Below are positions 46,765 to 56,339 of a DNA stretch of 64,000 bases, one piece after another. This stretch comes from Symsagittifera roscoffensis (taxonomy: Eukaryota > Xenacoelomorpha > Acoela > Convolutidae). The first letter of the stretch is position 1; the number at the start of each line of letters is the position of its first letter. Under the pieces are notes generated by a model. The model was not told the origin of the DNA. It worked only from the letters and a program-made list of their open reading frames with translations, and ran no database searches. The stretch lies in assembly GCF_963678635.1 (NCBI RefSeq), contig NC_087064.1, positions 4,440,411 to 4,504,410 of the forward strand, read 5' to 3'. Position numbers and translations under genes: made by a program.

Positions 46765-48726
46765 ATGAGTTTAGACAAGTCAAGGATACCAAAACGAGGT
46801 AATAGCTCTAGGAAATTCATACCTGAAAAGCAAAGAAAAACGATGACCGATCCTTTTGTGGATTGGATCAAGCGAACCCGGTCCGATAAAGAGGGGACGG
46901 TTTCAGGCAGAATGGTTGAAACGAGAAGTCAGAAGACCTCAGAAGAGCAAAGAGAACTGTTAGAAGTGGAGGTCAATACGGACCATACCATGAACGACAA
47001 CCAGGGAGTAAATGGACTGGAAGGGAGAGGCAGAAGGCTGGCGAGTGAATCTACTCCGGTAGAACAAGGCCATGATTTTGCCACTTCCACCGGGACGTTG
47101 GATCGAGAGGAGATGTCGGAACTGTCCGACATCTCAACTGAAGTAACGGCAACTAGAAGATCTCCGACAGACAACACTATGATGGCAAGCGGAACTGGAA
47201 AACAAACAACCTCATCATCGTTCTCAGAAAGAATGAAGAACACCTTCGGAAACATCTTTCCATTCAGCATGGGAGGGGGAGCAGGAAACGATGGGGAGTC
47301 CCAGGAGGAAGAGGATGAAGAGGAGCAAGGGGACTTTGGGTCTCAAGTCAGTCTCAATAGTTCGATCCAGGAGAGTGAGGCACACGTCGGAAGAGAGACT
47401 GGAACCATGGATAAGTTTGGTGTAGTGACAACGATAAGTAAGGAGGCAAACACACCGGGCCAGTCAAAGGACTTCGCGATTAGGACAAGTTCGGAGCCAC
47501 AACCTGAAGAGAGTAGAACCAGAGGGCTCGGCAATGCGTTAATGGATCCTGAAATAAATAATGAAAAGACGTTGAAGCACAGAGTCAAGGCCCGGATCTC
47601 GACAAGCACGAAGTTACCTGGCTCCGACAGGGTTACACCGCCACTAGTGACGCCATTCGTGGATAACGGGGCAGCACTAGAAGAAGCCTTAAACAACATA
47701 GTGGGCAGTTTAGGAGAACAAAATGAACAGATGTCGATAAGGATGAGTGAACTAGAAAGAGCAGTTCACATTGAAAGAGAAAGTCTGCGGGAAGAAATAA
47801 ACCGCAACAGACAAGAAGTTGACAGAAGCGAAAAACGCTTGAAAGAAAGAACGGACGAACATATGACGAGGAACTTGTCGCGAATGACAAGAGAGGCGGA
47901 ACAGAGGGAGTTACGCTTAAGAGCCGACATGGAGAAGTTAAGAATTCAGCAAGAGCAGTCTCTTGGGTCTCTTGACACAAAGATAGACGCGATGATGGAG
48001 AGGCGAACGCAGGCTATCATGGATAGGTTGGACGGGCTACTAAGCAGCAAGAGTGGACCAAAAGAAGGAGAGCCGAACTCGGGAGGTCCCAGCAGGGAAC
48101 CGAGGGTGAACTTCAATGAACATCAAAGGAGGAGGACAAATGGATCCACTAGAGGCAGGGGCAGTTCATCAGGCTATGCCACAAGGGGTAATACAGCATG
48201 GGGCCCGAACAGTAGAGCAAGTTCAACGGGGACCAGACAAACCTCGAACGAACGACCAACGCAAAGCACACATGCGACCGGGAGAAGCGATTCTGGCAAC
48301 ATGGGGCATACAAGCCCGAGGAGGAGTCACATGGGCCAAGCGGGAAACGCTCATGGTGATTCGGATTGCAGGGATGCACCGCACACAGAGCCTTCGACAA
48401 GGCGTGAGGACACTCAGGCGGGACACTCAAGGGATGCTACCGCAATGGCCACAGCATTTGAACCCCTGAACAGGTCTTTGGAGACATTCCTGACGCGGTT
48501 ATCTAGAACCAATGAACGCAGTGAAAAGTCCAGAAGAGTCTTTAAGAAGCCAAGATGCTACAAGGACGAATCTGATGGCTGTATTGATACCTGGATAGAG
48601 GTAATGAAGCTGCATTTCGAGGAAGAGGACTTGTCGGAGAGACAGGAATGCAGCGCGCTCACCAGCTCATGGCTAAGAAACAGTATCAACGTGACACTGC
48701 TGAGAAAATCTTCGAAATCTTGTTAA
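46765..48726 (+). CDS. gag: Gag polyprotein, N-terminal part (frame broken by a 28-base deletion)
   Basis: 653 codons from Met 46765 (M-S-L-D-K-S-R-I-P-K-R-G), a start conserved in copies A and C. Residues 1-60 are basic and about 100-290 are acidic and Ser/Thr-rich, probably disordered. Residues 302-428 form a long coiled coil (heptads through E-R-E-S-L-R-E-E-I), 450-500 are Gly/Arg/Ser-rich (RNA-binding type), and from about 558 the capsid-like region begins. After S-A-L-T-S, a 28-base deletion (48665) shifts the frame and the last 20 or so residues are nonsense ending at 48726. Gag normally forms the particle and packages the RNA. The deletion is absent in A, C and the fragment at 18691, so this is a lesion of this copy and not a programmed shift. 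Confidence 0.9.
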   Translation: MSLDKSRIPKRGNSSRKFIPEKQRKTMTDPFVDWIKRTRSDKEGTVSGRMVETRSQKTSEEQRELLEVEVNTDHTMNDNQGVNGLEGRGRRLASESTPVEQGHDFATSTGTLDREEMSELSDISTEVTATRRSPTDNTMMASGTGKQTTSSSFSERMKNTFGNIFPFSMGGGAGNDGESQEEEDEEEQGDFGSQVSLNSSIQESEAHVGRETGTMDKFGVVTTISKEANTPGQSKDFAIRTSSEPQPEESRTRGLGNALMDPEINNEKTLKHRVKARISTSTKLPGSDRVTPPLVTPFVDNGAALEEALNNIVGSLGEQNEQMSIRMSELERAVHIERESLREEINRNRQEVDRSEKRLKERTDEHMTRNLSRMTREAEQRELRLRADMEKLRIQQEQSLGSLDTKIDAMMERRTQAIMDRLDGLLSSKSGPKEGEPNSGGPSREPRVNFNEHQRRRTNGSTRGRGSSSGYATRGNTAWGPNSRASSTGTRQTSNERPTQSTHATGRSDSGNMGHTSPRRSHMGQAGNAHGDSDCRDAPHTEPSTRREDTQAGHSRDATAMATAFEPLNRSLETFLTRLSRTNERSEKSRRVFKKPRCYKDESDGCIDTWIEVMKLHFEEEDLSERQECSALTSSWLRNSINVTLLRKSSKSC

Positions 48727-51700
48727 ACCGTTTCGGATCAGGGGTGCAGGGGCACCAGGCGATGATGCGCTTCGAGAAACGGAGGCAACGAGAGGATGAA
48801 ACAATAGACAAGTTTCTCGATGATTTGGAAATGCTGAGAAGACGCAGCCAACCGGATGAGTCAAACCGAAGGATGAACCTGGCCGTAGCCTCAAAATTCA
48901 TCGATGGTGTGAAAAATGATGAACTTCGTACGATGCTAGCAACGCATTACACACCACTATCAACTAATGCGCCAACACCGGAGGAGTTGAGGCTCAAATC
49001 AAAAGAGTATCTTTTGTTGAAACCTCCTTCGAGATCTGGATATTACAAGAACAATTATGGCAATTTTAACAACGGACCAGCAAACCAAGGGAACAATTGG
49101 TACAAACCGAGGGATGATATGGACAAGAGACGTTCTTGTGCTAATTGCAGTTCAACAGACCATCATGTGTCAGCATGCCCAGCTTACAAACAAGGCATGA
49201 AAGCAATAGGCTTTAGCCTCGAGGACGAAGATGCGTCAGAGTTGGATCATGAGGATTTCATGAGAGGAGTAATTGCGAAATTTGGCCCGAGGTGTTTCTT
49301 TTGTAACTTGGAAGGTCATTTTAAATCAGATTGTCCGCAATTCTGGGATGCAGTGGCAGACATCAAGCATCCAAGGCATGAAGAAGCTTTGTCAGGAGTG
49401 AAAGCAAGCAAGGCTCGACTTTTGAGCGAAGCAGAGGCACGCAGGAAGGACAAACCTCAAGAGCTGGCGGCAAAGAAAATGCAAGCAGTAACAGAAGAAG
49501 CACGTGAACCGGAACCAGCAACTGCGGCCGATGACTTCAAGATCGATTATAAGGCAGCCGCAAAGGATGCTCTAAATAGAGTACAGCAGGAATTGGTGAC
49601 GAAAGAGATCGAACAAAAAGTGAAACTTGAACTGGAAAATGAAAAGCTTCAGGAGCAACTGAATACCTTCGAGGCAATGGAGTTCGAGGAGACGAAAACA
49701 CCAAGCAGTTTAGATATGAAACTTAAAGTGATCTCCGGTAAGAGGTTCGGCATGGCGCCGCAGGGAAAGAAGATACAGTCGATAATCTCAGTGGCTGGAC
49801 ACCAGGTAATAAGAAATTTGAGTGAACCATCAGAGTTCACTTTAATGCATTTGGACACATATGCAGATTATCTGAGGCAGGTGGAGCCACGCACTGAGTC
49901 GAGAGCTGTGCGAGCACTACTAACGACGGGTGGCCCTCGCATGAAGAAACTTCATGGACATTACTTGGAGGTCTATGGTCCGTATCAAATAATGCTGAAC
50001 GTGGATGGAATCAGCATCTACACCAGGACTTACATAACAACAGATGATGACCAAATGGGGCAGATCTATTTGGGTGAAGAGGAACTCAAAGTCCGCAGGA
50101 TAGGCCATGACGCCATGATGGAACAAGACGCGGTACATATTGGATATGAAGCAGATGTGACAGCACACCTGCTTGACACCAACGGAACAAAAATCGGAGT
50201 CACAGGGCTTCTGGACACAGGCGCGGTGGTGAGTGTGATGCCGATAAAAACCTGGGAGAGAATGGGCTTCACGCGGGAAGATTTGATTCCTACGAATCTC
50301 CGACTAGCCGCTGCAAATCGAGGAGCTATCTACGTAGCCGGAAGAACACCGGTGACGGTCCTTCACATGGGAGGACGGAACCTTTGGATGAGCTTCCTGG
50401 TGGTAGAGAATCTGGACGACGCCGACCAATTCATCTTGGGCAGAGATTTTGTCAGGAATTTTGACGTGATGATTGACTTGAACAACGGTCTAATACGGAT
50501 TAGAAACCCGGACCGAAAGTATGTTAAGAGACCAATTAATAGGATAATAACAGATGAAAATAAGGTACCAGTTTTTTTGGATAGAAAAGTAAAATTACAA
50601 CCAGGACAAGCTGTAGTAGCAATTTTTAGAATGAGAAATTTGAATTCGTTAAGTGATAGTAAACAGGTTTGCTTAGTACCGAATCCAAATAGTCAGAGTT
50701 CGGTGATTTTAGGCCGGAGCTTCTCGGTAACGCGAAACGGACTGTGTGTCAGTGTGTTGTTGAACACACTGGACACCACGGTTTCAATCCAGCGTGGAAA
50801 GAAGCTTGGTTACGCATTGCCGATGAGGACCGACTATGAAGAGACACAAAACTTGAAGAAATATAGTGTGAAAGACTGTCCTTATCATGCCAATAAAGAT
50901 AAAATTTTAAAGAGGATTGATGAATTAAAATCTATTCGTAAATTGTTTTCAATGAAATCTGAAACGGACGACGGCTTATCAAGCTGCTCGAATTTTCCGG
51001 AACGCCCCTCGTCATATGAACTAGATTCTGACAAACCGGTTTTGCCAGAAATAGAACATTTAAAAGGAAAAATAGGGGAGGGAGATTTTGAAAAATTGCG
51101 GGACCTCCTAGATCGGAACGCCGAAGTATTTTCAAAACATAAGGCGGACATCGGTTGCTGTAATTTCGTCGAACACGAAATCGAACTAGAAGAGGGCGCC
51201 GTTCCCCATAGGGAAGGCGCAAGGCGAATGACGCCACATAAATCGGAAGCGTGCCGAGCGGAAATAGAAATGTTGCTTGAATACGACATGATAGAACCCT
51301 CGAAATCACCATGGGCTTGCGGAGTAGTAATGGCGAAAAAGAAAGGGGGGCAGCTTAGATTTTGTTGCGACTTTCGTTACTTGAACGCGGTAACGATTAA
51401 AGATGCGTACCCGATACCGCGAATAGACGAGAGCCTATCCAAACTTGGTGATGCAAAGTTCTTCACCACATTGGACTTGGGTTCTGCCTTCTGGCAGGTT
51501 CCTCTGCGAAAAAAGGACAGGGAGAAAACCGGATTCGCGTGCGAATTGGGGTTGTACCAGTGGAAGAGGATGCCCTTCGGCTTGTGCAATGCAACAGCAA
51601 CCTTTCAAAGGCTGATGGCTCAGGCTTTGACAGGAGTGACCAAAAAGTACGGGAATCTCTTGATGTGCTACGTGGATGACGTAGTCATAGCGACACCAAC

Positions 51701-54700
51701 CCTGGAGGATCACATTGATCGACTCGATGAGGTCTTCGGATGTATGAAAAGAGCAGGCTTGAAATGCAAACCATCGAAATGTGAAATCCTTAGGGATTCG
51801 ATCAAGTACCTGGGAAGAATGGTGGACAGGCATGGTGTGAGGCCAGATCCAGAAGCAGTAGAGGCTGTGCTGACATGGAAAGCTCCTAGAACGGACACAC
51901 AGCTCATGAGCTTCCTAGGGTTTGCCAATTACTACCGAGAATTCATAAAAGGATACGCGGACAAGGTGTACCCGATGCAGAAGCTGATGCGCAACAAAGG
52001 GAAAAAGTTCGAATGGAACGATGAGGCACAAGTTGCTTTCGAGAACATAAAGCGGGAACTGTGCGAAGCGCCAGTGCTGGGCATGCCTACAGAAAAGGGC
52101 ATGTATGTTCTTGACACAGACGCATCGGTGGTGGCCATCTCAGGAATATTGCATCAAGAGCAAGAATGGAACGGAAGAACAGTCCTCCGTCCCATTGCAT
52201 ACGGCAGCAAAGTCTTGAGTGACACAGAGATGAAATATGGCGCACCAAAAGCAGAAATGTTTGCAGTAGTTACCTTCGTGGAGAAGTACCGTGCATACTT
52301 GGGGAGCGCTCCCTTCAAGTTACGCGTGGACAACAGAGCGTTACCCTGGTTGAATACCTACTCGATGGATCAGAGTTATATTGGTAGATGGATAGTAAGA
52401 CTGGATGGCTACCATATGATAATCGAACACAGGATGCGTGATAAACATCAGAATGCTGACAGTCTCAGCAAGAAAACTGAGTTCTATGAAAGATTGGAGC
52501 AGAAGCAGGCCAATCAGGCGGAAGTAAAGGAGGGATTCTCGTTTCTGGACAAAGAAACTTATGAAGCGCTTCCCTTAACGAGATGGTTGGATAAGTCTGG
52601 ACATCCAATTCCGGGGCATCCTGAGTTACCTGTAGAGAAAGCAGCCGAGATAAAGATCCTGTCAAGGGAGGACCCGGTCCCCTTGGATTTGTTGCTGCGC
52701 TCGAACCTGGTCCAGCAAGAACTCTCTCGCATGAATATAAACAGCCTCTCATTATTGGATAAAACGGTGCAAGTCACACCACAAGTGATGCGGATACTGG
52801 GTGGATTGTTAGAAAGAGAAGTGACCAGAGATGACCCCGAGTGGACAGCAGCAGTGGCATCGCTAACAGTCAGTGAGAAAGTGAAGATCATGCCGTCCAG
52901 ACAACAGCACGAAGAGAACAAGAGGGATAGTAGGACAATAGTTCAGCAACTAGTATCCTCAATACCCCAAGAGATTTTAACCAGTACTTCTTACGGACGG
53001 AAAGAACAGGGGAGCAGCAAGCGAAAGAAAACCGTCACCTTTGTAGACCGGGAAAAAGAGGGTGAAGAGGTAGAACAAAATCTGCTGCAAGACTATTTGT
53101 CCGGGGAGAAGGATGAGGAAAAAAACCAGCGATCACAAGATCAACACCCGGGACAAGGAAATTTGTCCGGGGAGTCTGAGATAAACGAGGAAATTCCTGA
53201 TGAGAAACAGGACCGAGAGAACAAGGTTTTGTCCGGGGAGTTCAGATGGATGCGAAGAAAGCACAGACATGATCTGGAGGAGCGTGCAGTCTACAGCACA
53301 ACCTCTTCGACAGATGATGATTCCAGAAACTCAGGAATGGACACCTATTCAGACAGGAACTCGAGTTCAGGATCCGAGCTGTCAGAACTGGCGATACACA
53401 CGCTACTAGTGGAAACTCGGGCGAGAGACCTGGACAGAGAGGTGTACCAGGATCCTGACAGTGATCGCTACCTAATACCAAGCGAAAGAGTCCTTGACAA
53501 CGCAGCGGATGACTTAGAAACGATAGCGGTATCGAAACGTTCGATAAGCCTGTTGCCGCAGAAAGAGGTAGTCAGGACTGATCTTCAGCCGTTTCAACAA
53601 GAAACACAACCGTTGGCGAAGATTTGGTGCGTTAAGATGGAAGAAGACACACATCAGCCCAACGAGCTGAGCAGTCAGATGAGAGTCATGAAGACGTACT
53701 TGAAGGCGAGATACAGACTCTCGGACCTTCTAAGGGCGCAGAGAAATGATCGCATGACAAGCAACCTAAAAAGGTGGATAGAAAACGGTGCACCTGACAA
53801 AGGTGACCTGGAAGAAGACAGCTATAGGATCCTGAGACAATACTTCATGCAGAAGGAGGGGAGATTATATCTGAACAAGGACGGGATCGTGGCTTGCAGG
53901 AGAAGAGAAGAAGACAGGGTCTTATACAAATATAACGCGATAGTGTTGCCGCAACTCTATCAGACAGAACTATTATTCAGGTCGCATGATCAGATGGGCC
54001 ATCAAGGGATCGACAAAGTGTATCAGAGGATCCTGAAGCGCTTTGAGTGGCCTGGGATGAAAAAGGCATGCGAGAAATGGGTGACAGCATGTCTGTCATG
54101 CCAACAGGTCAAGGATCCTAGGAAGTTGCGATTTCCTTTACAATCAATTGAGTCGTCTGAATTCAACGAGGTGGTGCAGATAGATCACCAGAAGATATGC
54201 ATGACAGACAGCGGTTACAACCAAGTCTTGGTCATGATAGATCACTTCACGAAGTATGCAGAGGCCGTGCCCTGCATAACTGCCTCGGCGGAAGAGACAT
54301 GCGACCACCTGATCAATACGTGGATAGCAAGACACGGATGTCCAATGACGTTTCAATCGGACAATGGAACGGCTTTCGTAGGCGAGCTTACGAAAGAGCT
54401 TATGAGACGCTCACAGGTCGCTCAAGCTCACTCCACGACATACCACCCTCAGACGAATGGCTTAGTGGAAAGACAGAATAGGACGTTAGTGTCGATGCTG
54501 AGGGTATATTGTTCCAGGTACATGACCGATTGGGACAGATACCTTCCACAGGTGATGGGAGCTTATAATAGCACGCAACACTCCACCACTGGAGTCAGTC
54601 CACACATGATGCTGACGGGACACGAGAAGTCTTTACCCTTGACATTCTTCTACCCAGAATATGAGGGAAAGAAAACATCCCCACAGGTCTACGTGAGGGA

Positions 54701-56339
54701 TGTGATCAGACGCCAACAGGAGTTGAACGACTTGTGTAGACGAAACACTCAGCAGGCACAGGCAAGGCAGAGGAAAAGATTCGACAAGAAAGCAGCTGGT
54801 GCAAAGGCTTACTCGGTGGGAGACTACGTATGGGTATTTCAGAACGTTATACCACCGAAAGGGACGAAAAAGCTTCTGAAGAAGTGGAGGGGACCCTTCA
54901 TGATTACAGAGGTGCACCAAGAGGGACGCTTTTATAGACTGAGTACTGGCCGAGCCGCCCACTACGAGAACATCAAGCCACACAATCCATCGACAGAAGA
55001 CTGGTGTATACCTGCAGACATGGAAGAAGGGGATTATCTAATGATGGATCCTGCTTGTGAGGTCAATGAAAAAGGCACCAGGGAGAAGAACGATGGAAAC
55101 GAAGTCGTAGAGGAAGGTACGGATACACCATTGGACCTGGATCCAAACGAACAGATCGAAGCGGACGATGAAACCTTGCCCTACGCAGAGGAAGATTGGC
55201 AGGATTCCGAACAGACAGAGGTTCCCAAGAACATGGAACCAGATCTTCCGTTCACGATGCAGACTCGTCAGAAAGACGGGACGAGAATAAGAAAGAAATA
55301 CAATCCTTACGGTGACGACTTTGTAGTGGATAGGATAGATCTAAAGAAAATAGTGGAGGAAGTAGTGGGTTTAGAGGAAATAACCGTGTCACAGGACATT
55401 GACATAGTCGATGATCACAACGATGAGTGGGTTGACGACTGGTCGAAACCCGAGGTGGAGTTCGACGATGAGCAACAGCAGTCAAATGAACAAGACCTGA
55501 CGAACCTGCGTGTCTTAGAGTGGCTGAACGAAATGACATCAGACCCTGAAAAGACCAGCGTTACGATTCAAGACGTAGATCGCGAAAGCGCGAAATACAT
55601 TAAGACCGAACGAGATGATCCTTCCTGGGCTGCCCAGGAAGGACAACTTCTCATTCCAGCTTCTAATCTTGACTTAATACCCGGTATGCGATCGACGGGG
55701 ACGCCGATGGATATTTTTGTCCGGGGAGTGGGGGTAGGACTTACCCACACTGAAAACTTGATAATAAAAAAATTGAGAATAGCAAGAGAAACAGGAAACT
55801 TAGAAGCAGAAACAGGCGAAGAACCTAAGAAACCTGACATAGGCAGGGTAGTTGAGTCATATTTTAACTTACCAAATGAATATTCAAGTAACATAGTACT
55901 AACAGATAGTGATTTCATACTCACAAACAGAACATGTGCGATAGCAATCACCGCAGACATGAGTTTTAGGACGGCGCTAGCGGCAGATTTTAAGAGGGAA
56001 TACAAAAACGTGGAATTCCTTTGGAAGCAAAGACCAGGGATAGGGGGCGTAGCAGCCTTACCCCCGGTGGTGTCGCAGATACCGGGAAAGTACTTATGCT
56101 TCTTGGTAACGAGGGCGACAGAGAAGCAGCACGTGGACCCAGAAAACCTAGTCTTGTCTTTGACGAGGCTGAGGGACTTCCTTGTGGAAATGGACGTGAA
56201 GGAGCTTTCGCTTCCAGTGTACGATCCAAATAGAGGAAGACTGCATCCTCGGGAATTGTACGCGCTTGTACACGTGATATTCTCTGATACGAACATACAA
56301 GTGTATCTACATAAGAAATATTACTTAAGTATAGGCTGA
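48648..56339 (+). CDS. pol: Gag C-terminus plus Pol polyprotein with macro-like tail
   Basis: 2563 codons; the Met at 48648 is only the first after the deletion, not the natural start. Residues 10-100 are the rest of the capsid-like region; zinc knuckles C164-C167-H172-C177 and C216-C219-H224-C229; coiled coil about 303-352; aspartic protease D523-T-G; reverse transcriptase about 875-1060 with D943 and Y-V-D1010-D1011; RNase H D1158, E1203, D1228; integrase zinc domain H1780, H1785, C1815, C1818 and core D1846, D1905, E1941; W-R-G-P-F module about 2080; acidic linker 2120-2300; macro-like domain about 2400-2562. All catalytic residues needed for the retroviral cycle are visible. Gag-to-integrase in one frame is typical of some Gypsy elements; the 440-residue extension after the GPF module is not. 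RNase H reads A-L-P-W where A and C have A-L-S-W. Confidence 0.93.
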   Translation: MQRAHQLMAKKQYQRDTAEKIFEILLNRFGSGVQGHQAMMRFEKRRQREDETIDKFLDDLEMLRRRSQPDESNRRMNLAVASKFIDGVKNDELRTMLATHYTPLSTNAPTPEELRLKSKEYLLLKPPSRSGYYKNNYGNFNNGPANQGNNWYKPRDDMDKRRSCANCSSTDHHVSACPAYKQGMKAIGFSLEDEDASELDHEDFMRGVIAKFGPRCFFCNLEGHFKSDCPQFWDAVADIKHPRHEEALSGVKASKARLLSEAEARRKDKPQELAAKKMQAVTEEAREPEPATAADDFKIDYKAAAKDALNRVQQELVTKEIEQKVKLELENEKLQEQLNTFEAMEFEETKTPSSLDMKLKVISGKRFGMAPQGKKIQSIISVAGHQVIRNLSEPSEFTLMHLDTYADYLRQVEPRTESRAVRALLTTGGPRMKKLHGHYLEVYGPYQIMLNVDGISIYTRTYITTDDDQMGQIYLGEEELKVRRIGHDAMMEQDAVHIGYEADVTAHLLDTNGTKIGVTGLLDTGAVVSVMPIKTWERMGFTREDLIPTNLRLAAANRGAIYVAGRTPVTVLHMGGRNLWMSFLVVENLDDADQFILGRDFVRNFDVMIDLNNGLIRIRNPDRKYVKRPINRIITDENKVPVFLDRKVKLQPGQAVVAIFRMRNLNSLSDSKQVCLVPNPNSQSSVILGRSFSVTRNGLCVSVLLNTLDTTVSIQRGKKLGYALPMRTDYEETQNLKKYSVKDCPYHANKDKILKRIDELKSIRKLFSMKSETDDGLSSCSNFPERPSSYELDSDKPVLPEIEHLKGKIGEGDFEKLRDLLDRNAEVFSKHKADIGCCNFVEHEIELEEGAVPHREGARRMTPHKSEACRAEIEMLLEYDMIEPSKSPWACGVVMAKKKGGQLRFCCDFRYLNAVTIKDAYPIPRIDESLSKLGDAKFFTTLDLGSAFWQVPLRKKDREKTGFACELGLYQWKRMPFGLCNATATFQRLMAQALTGVTKKYGNLLMCYVDDVVIATPTLEDHIDRLDEVFGCMKRAGLKCKPSKCEILRDSIKYLGRMVDRHGVRPDPEAVEAVLTWKAPRTDTQLMSFLGFANYYREFIKGYADKVYPMQKLMRNKGKKFEWNDEAQVAFENIKRELCEAPVLGMPTEKGMYVLDTDASVVAISGILHQEQEWNGRTVLRPIAYGSKVLSDTEMKYGAPKAEMFAVVTFVEKYRAYLGSAPFKLRVDNRALPWLNTYSMDQSYIGRWIVRLDGYHMIIEHRMRDKHQNADSLSKKTEFYERLEQKQANQAEVKEGFSFLDKETYEALPLTRWLDKSGHPIPGHPELPVEKAAEIKILSREDPVPLDLLLRSNLVQQELSRMNINSLSLLDKTVQVTPQVMRILGGLLEREVTRDDPEWTAAVASLTVSEKVKIMPSRQQHEENKRDSRTIVQQLVSSIPQEILTSTSYGRKEQGSSKRKKTVTFVDREKEGEEVEQNLLQDYLSGEKDEEKNQRSQDQHPGQGNLSGESEINEEIPDEKQDRENKVLSGEFRWMRRKHRHDLEERAVYSTTSSTDDDSRNSGMDTYSDRNSSSGSELSELAIHTLLVETRARDLDREVYQDPDSDRYLIPSERVLDNAADDLETIAVSKRSISLLPQKEVVRTDLQPFQQETQPLAKIWCVKMEEDTHQPNELSSQMRVMKTYLKARYRLSDLLRAQRNDRMTSNLKRWIENGAPDKGDLEEDSYRILRQYFMQKEGRLYLNKDGIVACRRREEDRVLYKYNAIVLPQLYQTELLFRSHDQMGHQGIDKVYQRILKRFEWPGMKKACEKWVTACLSCQQVKDPRKLRFPLQSIESSEFNEVVQIDHQKICMTDSGYNQVLVMIDHFTKYAEAVPCITASAEETCDHLINTWIARHGCPMTFQSDNGTAFVGELTKELMRRSQVAQAHSTTYHPQTNGLVERQNRTLVSMLRVYCSRYMTDWDRYLPQVMGAYNSTQHSTTGVSPHMMLTGHEKSLPLTFFYPEYEGKKTSPQVYVRDVIRRQQELNDLCRRNTQQAQARQRKRFDKKAAGAKAYSVGDYVWVFQNVIPPKGTKKLLKKWRGPFMITEVHQEGRFYRLSTGRAAHYENIKPHNPSTEDWCIPADMEEGDYLMMDPACEVNEKGTREKNDGNEVVEEGTDTPLDLDPNEQIEADDETLPYAEEDWQDSEQTEVPKNMEPDLPFTMQTRQKDGTRIRKKYNPYGDDFVVDRIDLKKIVEEVVGLEEITVSQDIDIVDDHNDEWVDDWSKPEVEFDDEQQQSNEQDLTNLRVLEWLNEMTSDPEKTSVTIQDVDRESAKYIKTERDDPSWAAQEGQLLIPASNLDLIPGMRSTGTPMDIFVRGVGVGLTHTENLIIKKLRIARETGNLEAETGEEPKKPDIGRVVESYFNLPNEYSSNIVLTDSDFILTNRTCAIAITADMSFRTALAADFKREYKNVEFLWKQRPGIGGVAALPPVVSQIPGKYLCFLVTRATEKQHVDPENLVLSLTRLRDFLVEMDVKELSLPVYDPNRGRLHPRELYALVHVIFSDTNIQVYLHKKYYLSIG
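53097..53240 (+). repeat. Three TTGTCCGGGGAG motifs spaced 66 bases apart inside pol
   Basis: Exact copies at 53097-53108, 53163-53174 and 53229-53240, each read L-S-G-E. The same three, at the same spacing, lie in copy C (about 34147, 34213, 34279) and, partly mutated, in copy A (about 5135, 5080, 5012 on the minus strand). The motif matches the polypurine-like tract beside the 3' LTR. Confidence 0.9.
55717..55728 (+). repeat. Fourth internal TTGTCCGGGGAG, in another reading frame
   Basis: Same 12 bases, here read within F-V-R-G-V. Also in copy C near 36722 and copy A near 2525 (minus strand). Conservation in a different phase argues that the nucleotide string, not the peptide, is what is kept. 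Confidence 0.88.
55840..56336 (+). other. Macro-like domain at the end of Pol
   Basis: Residues about 2400-2562 of the frame at 48648. The order of elements fits the short macro domains of the TARG1/Poa1 type: a strand C-A-I-A-I-T-A-D, a helix with A-A-D-F-K-R-E-Y, a G-G-V-A-A-L turn, a strand Y-L-C-F-L-V-T, a helix N-L-V-L-S-L-T-R-L-R-D-F and a strand L-S-L-P-V-Y. The usual Gly-rich phosphate loop after that strand is replaced by Y-D-P-N-R-G, and the catalytic Asp known in TARG1 has no counterpart, so binding without hydrolysis, or loss of activity, is possible. The same domain is present in copies A and C. Fold assignment is from pattern recognition only. Confidence 0.6.

Noticed and set aside
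48648-48726. Gag/pol overlap in copy B as a programmed -1 frameshift
   Set aside because: The overlap lies in the middle of the capsid-like region, and three other copies read straight through with 28 more bases. It is a deletion.
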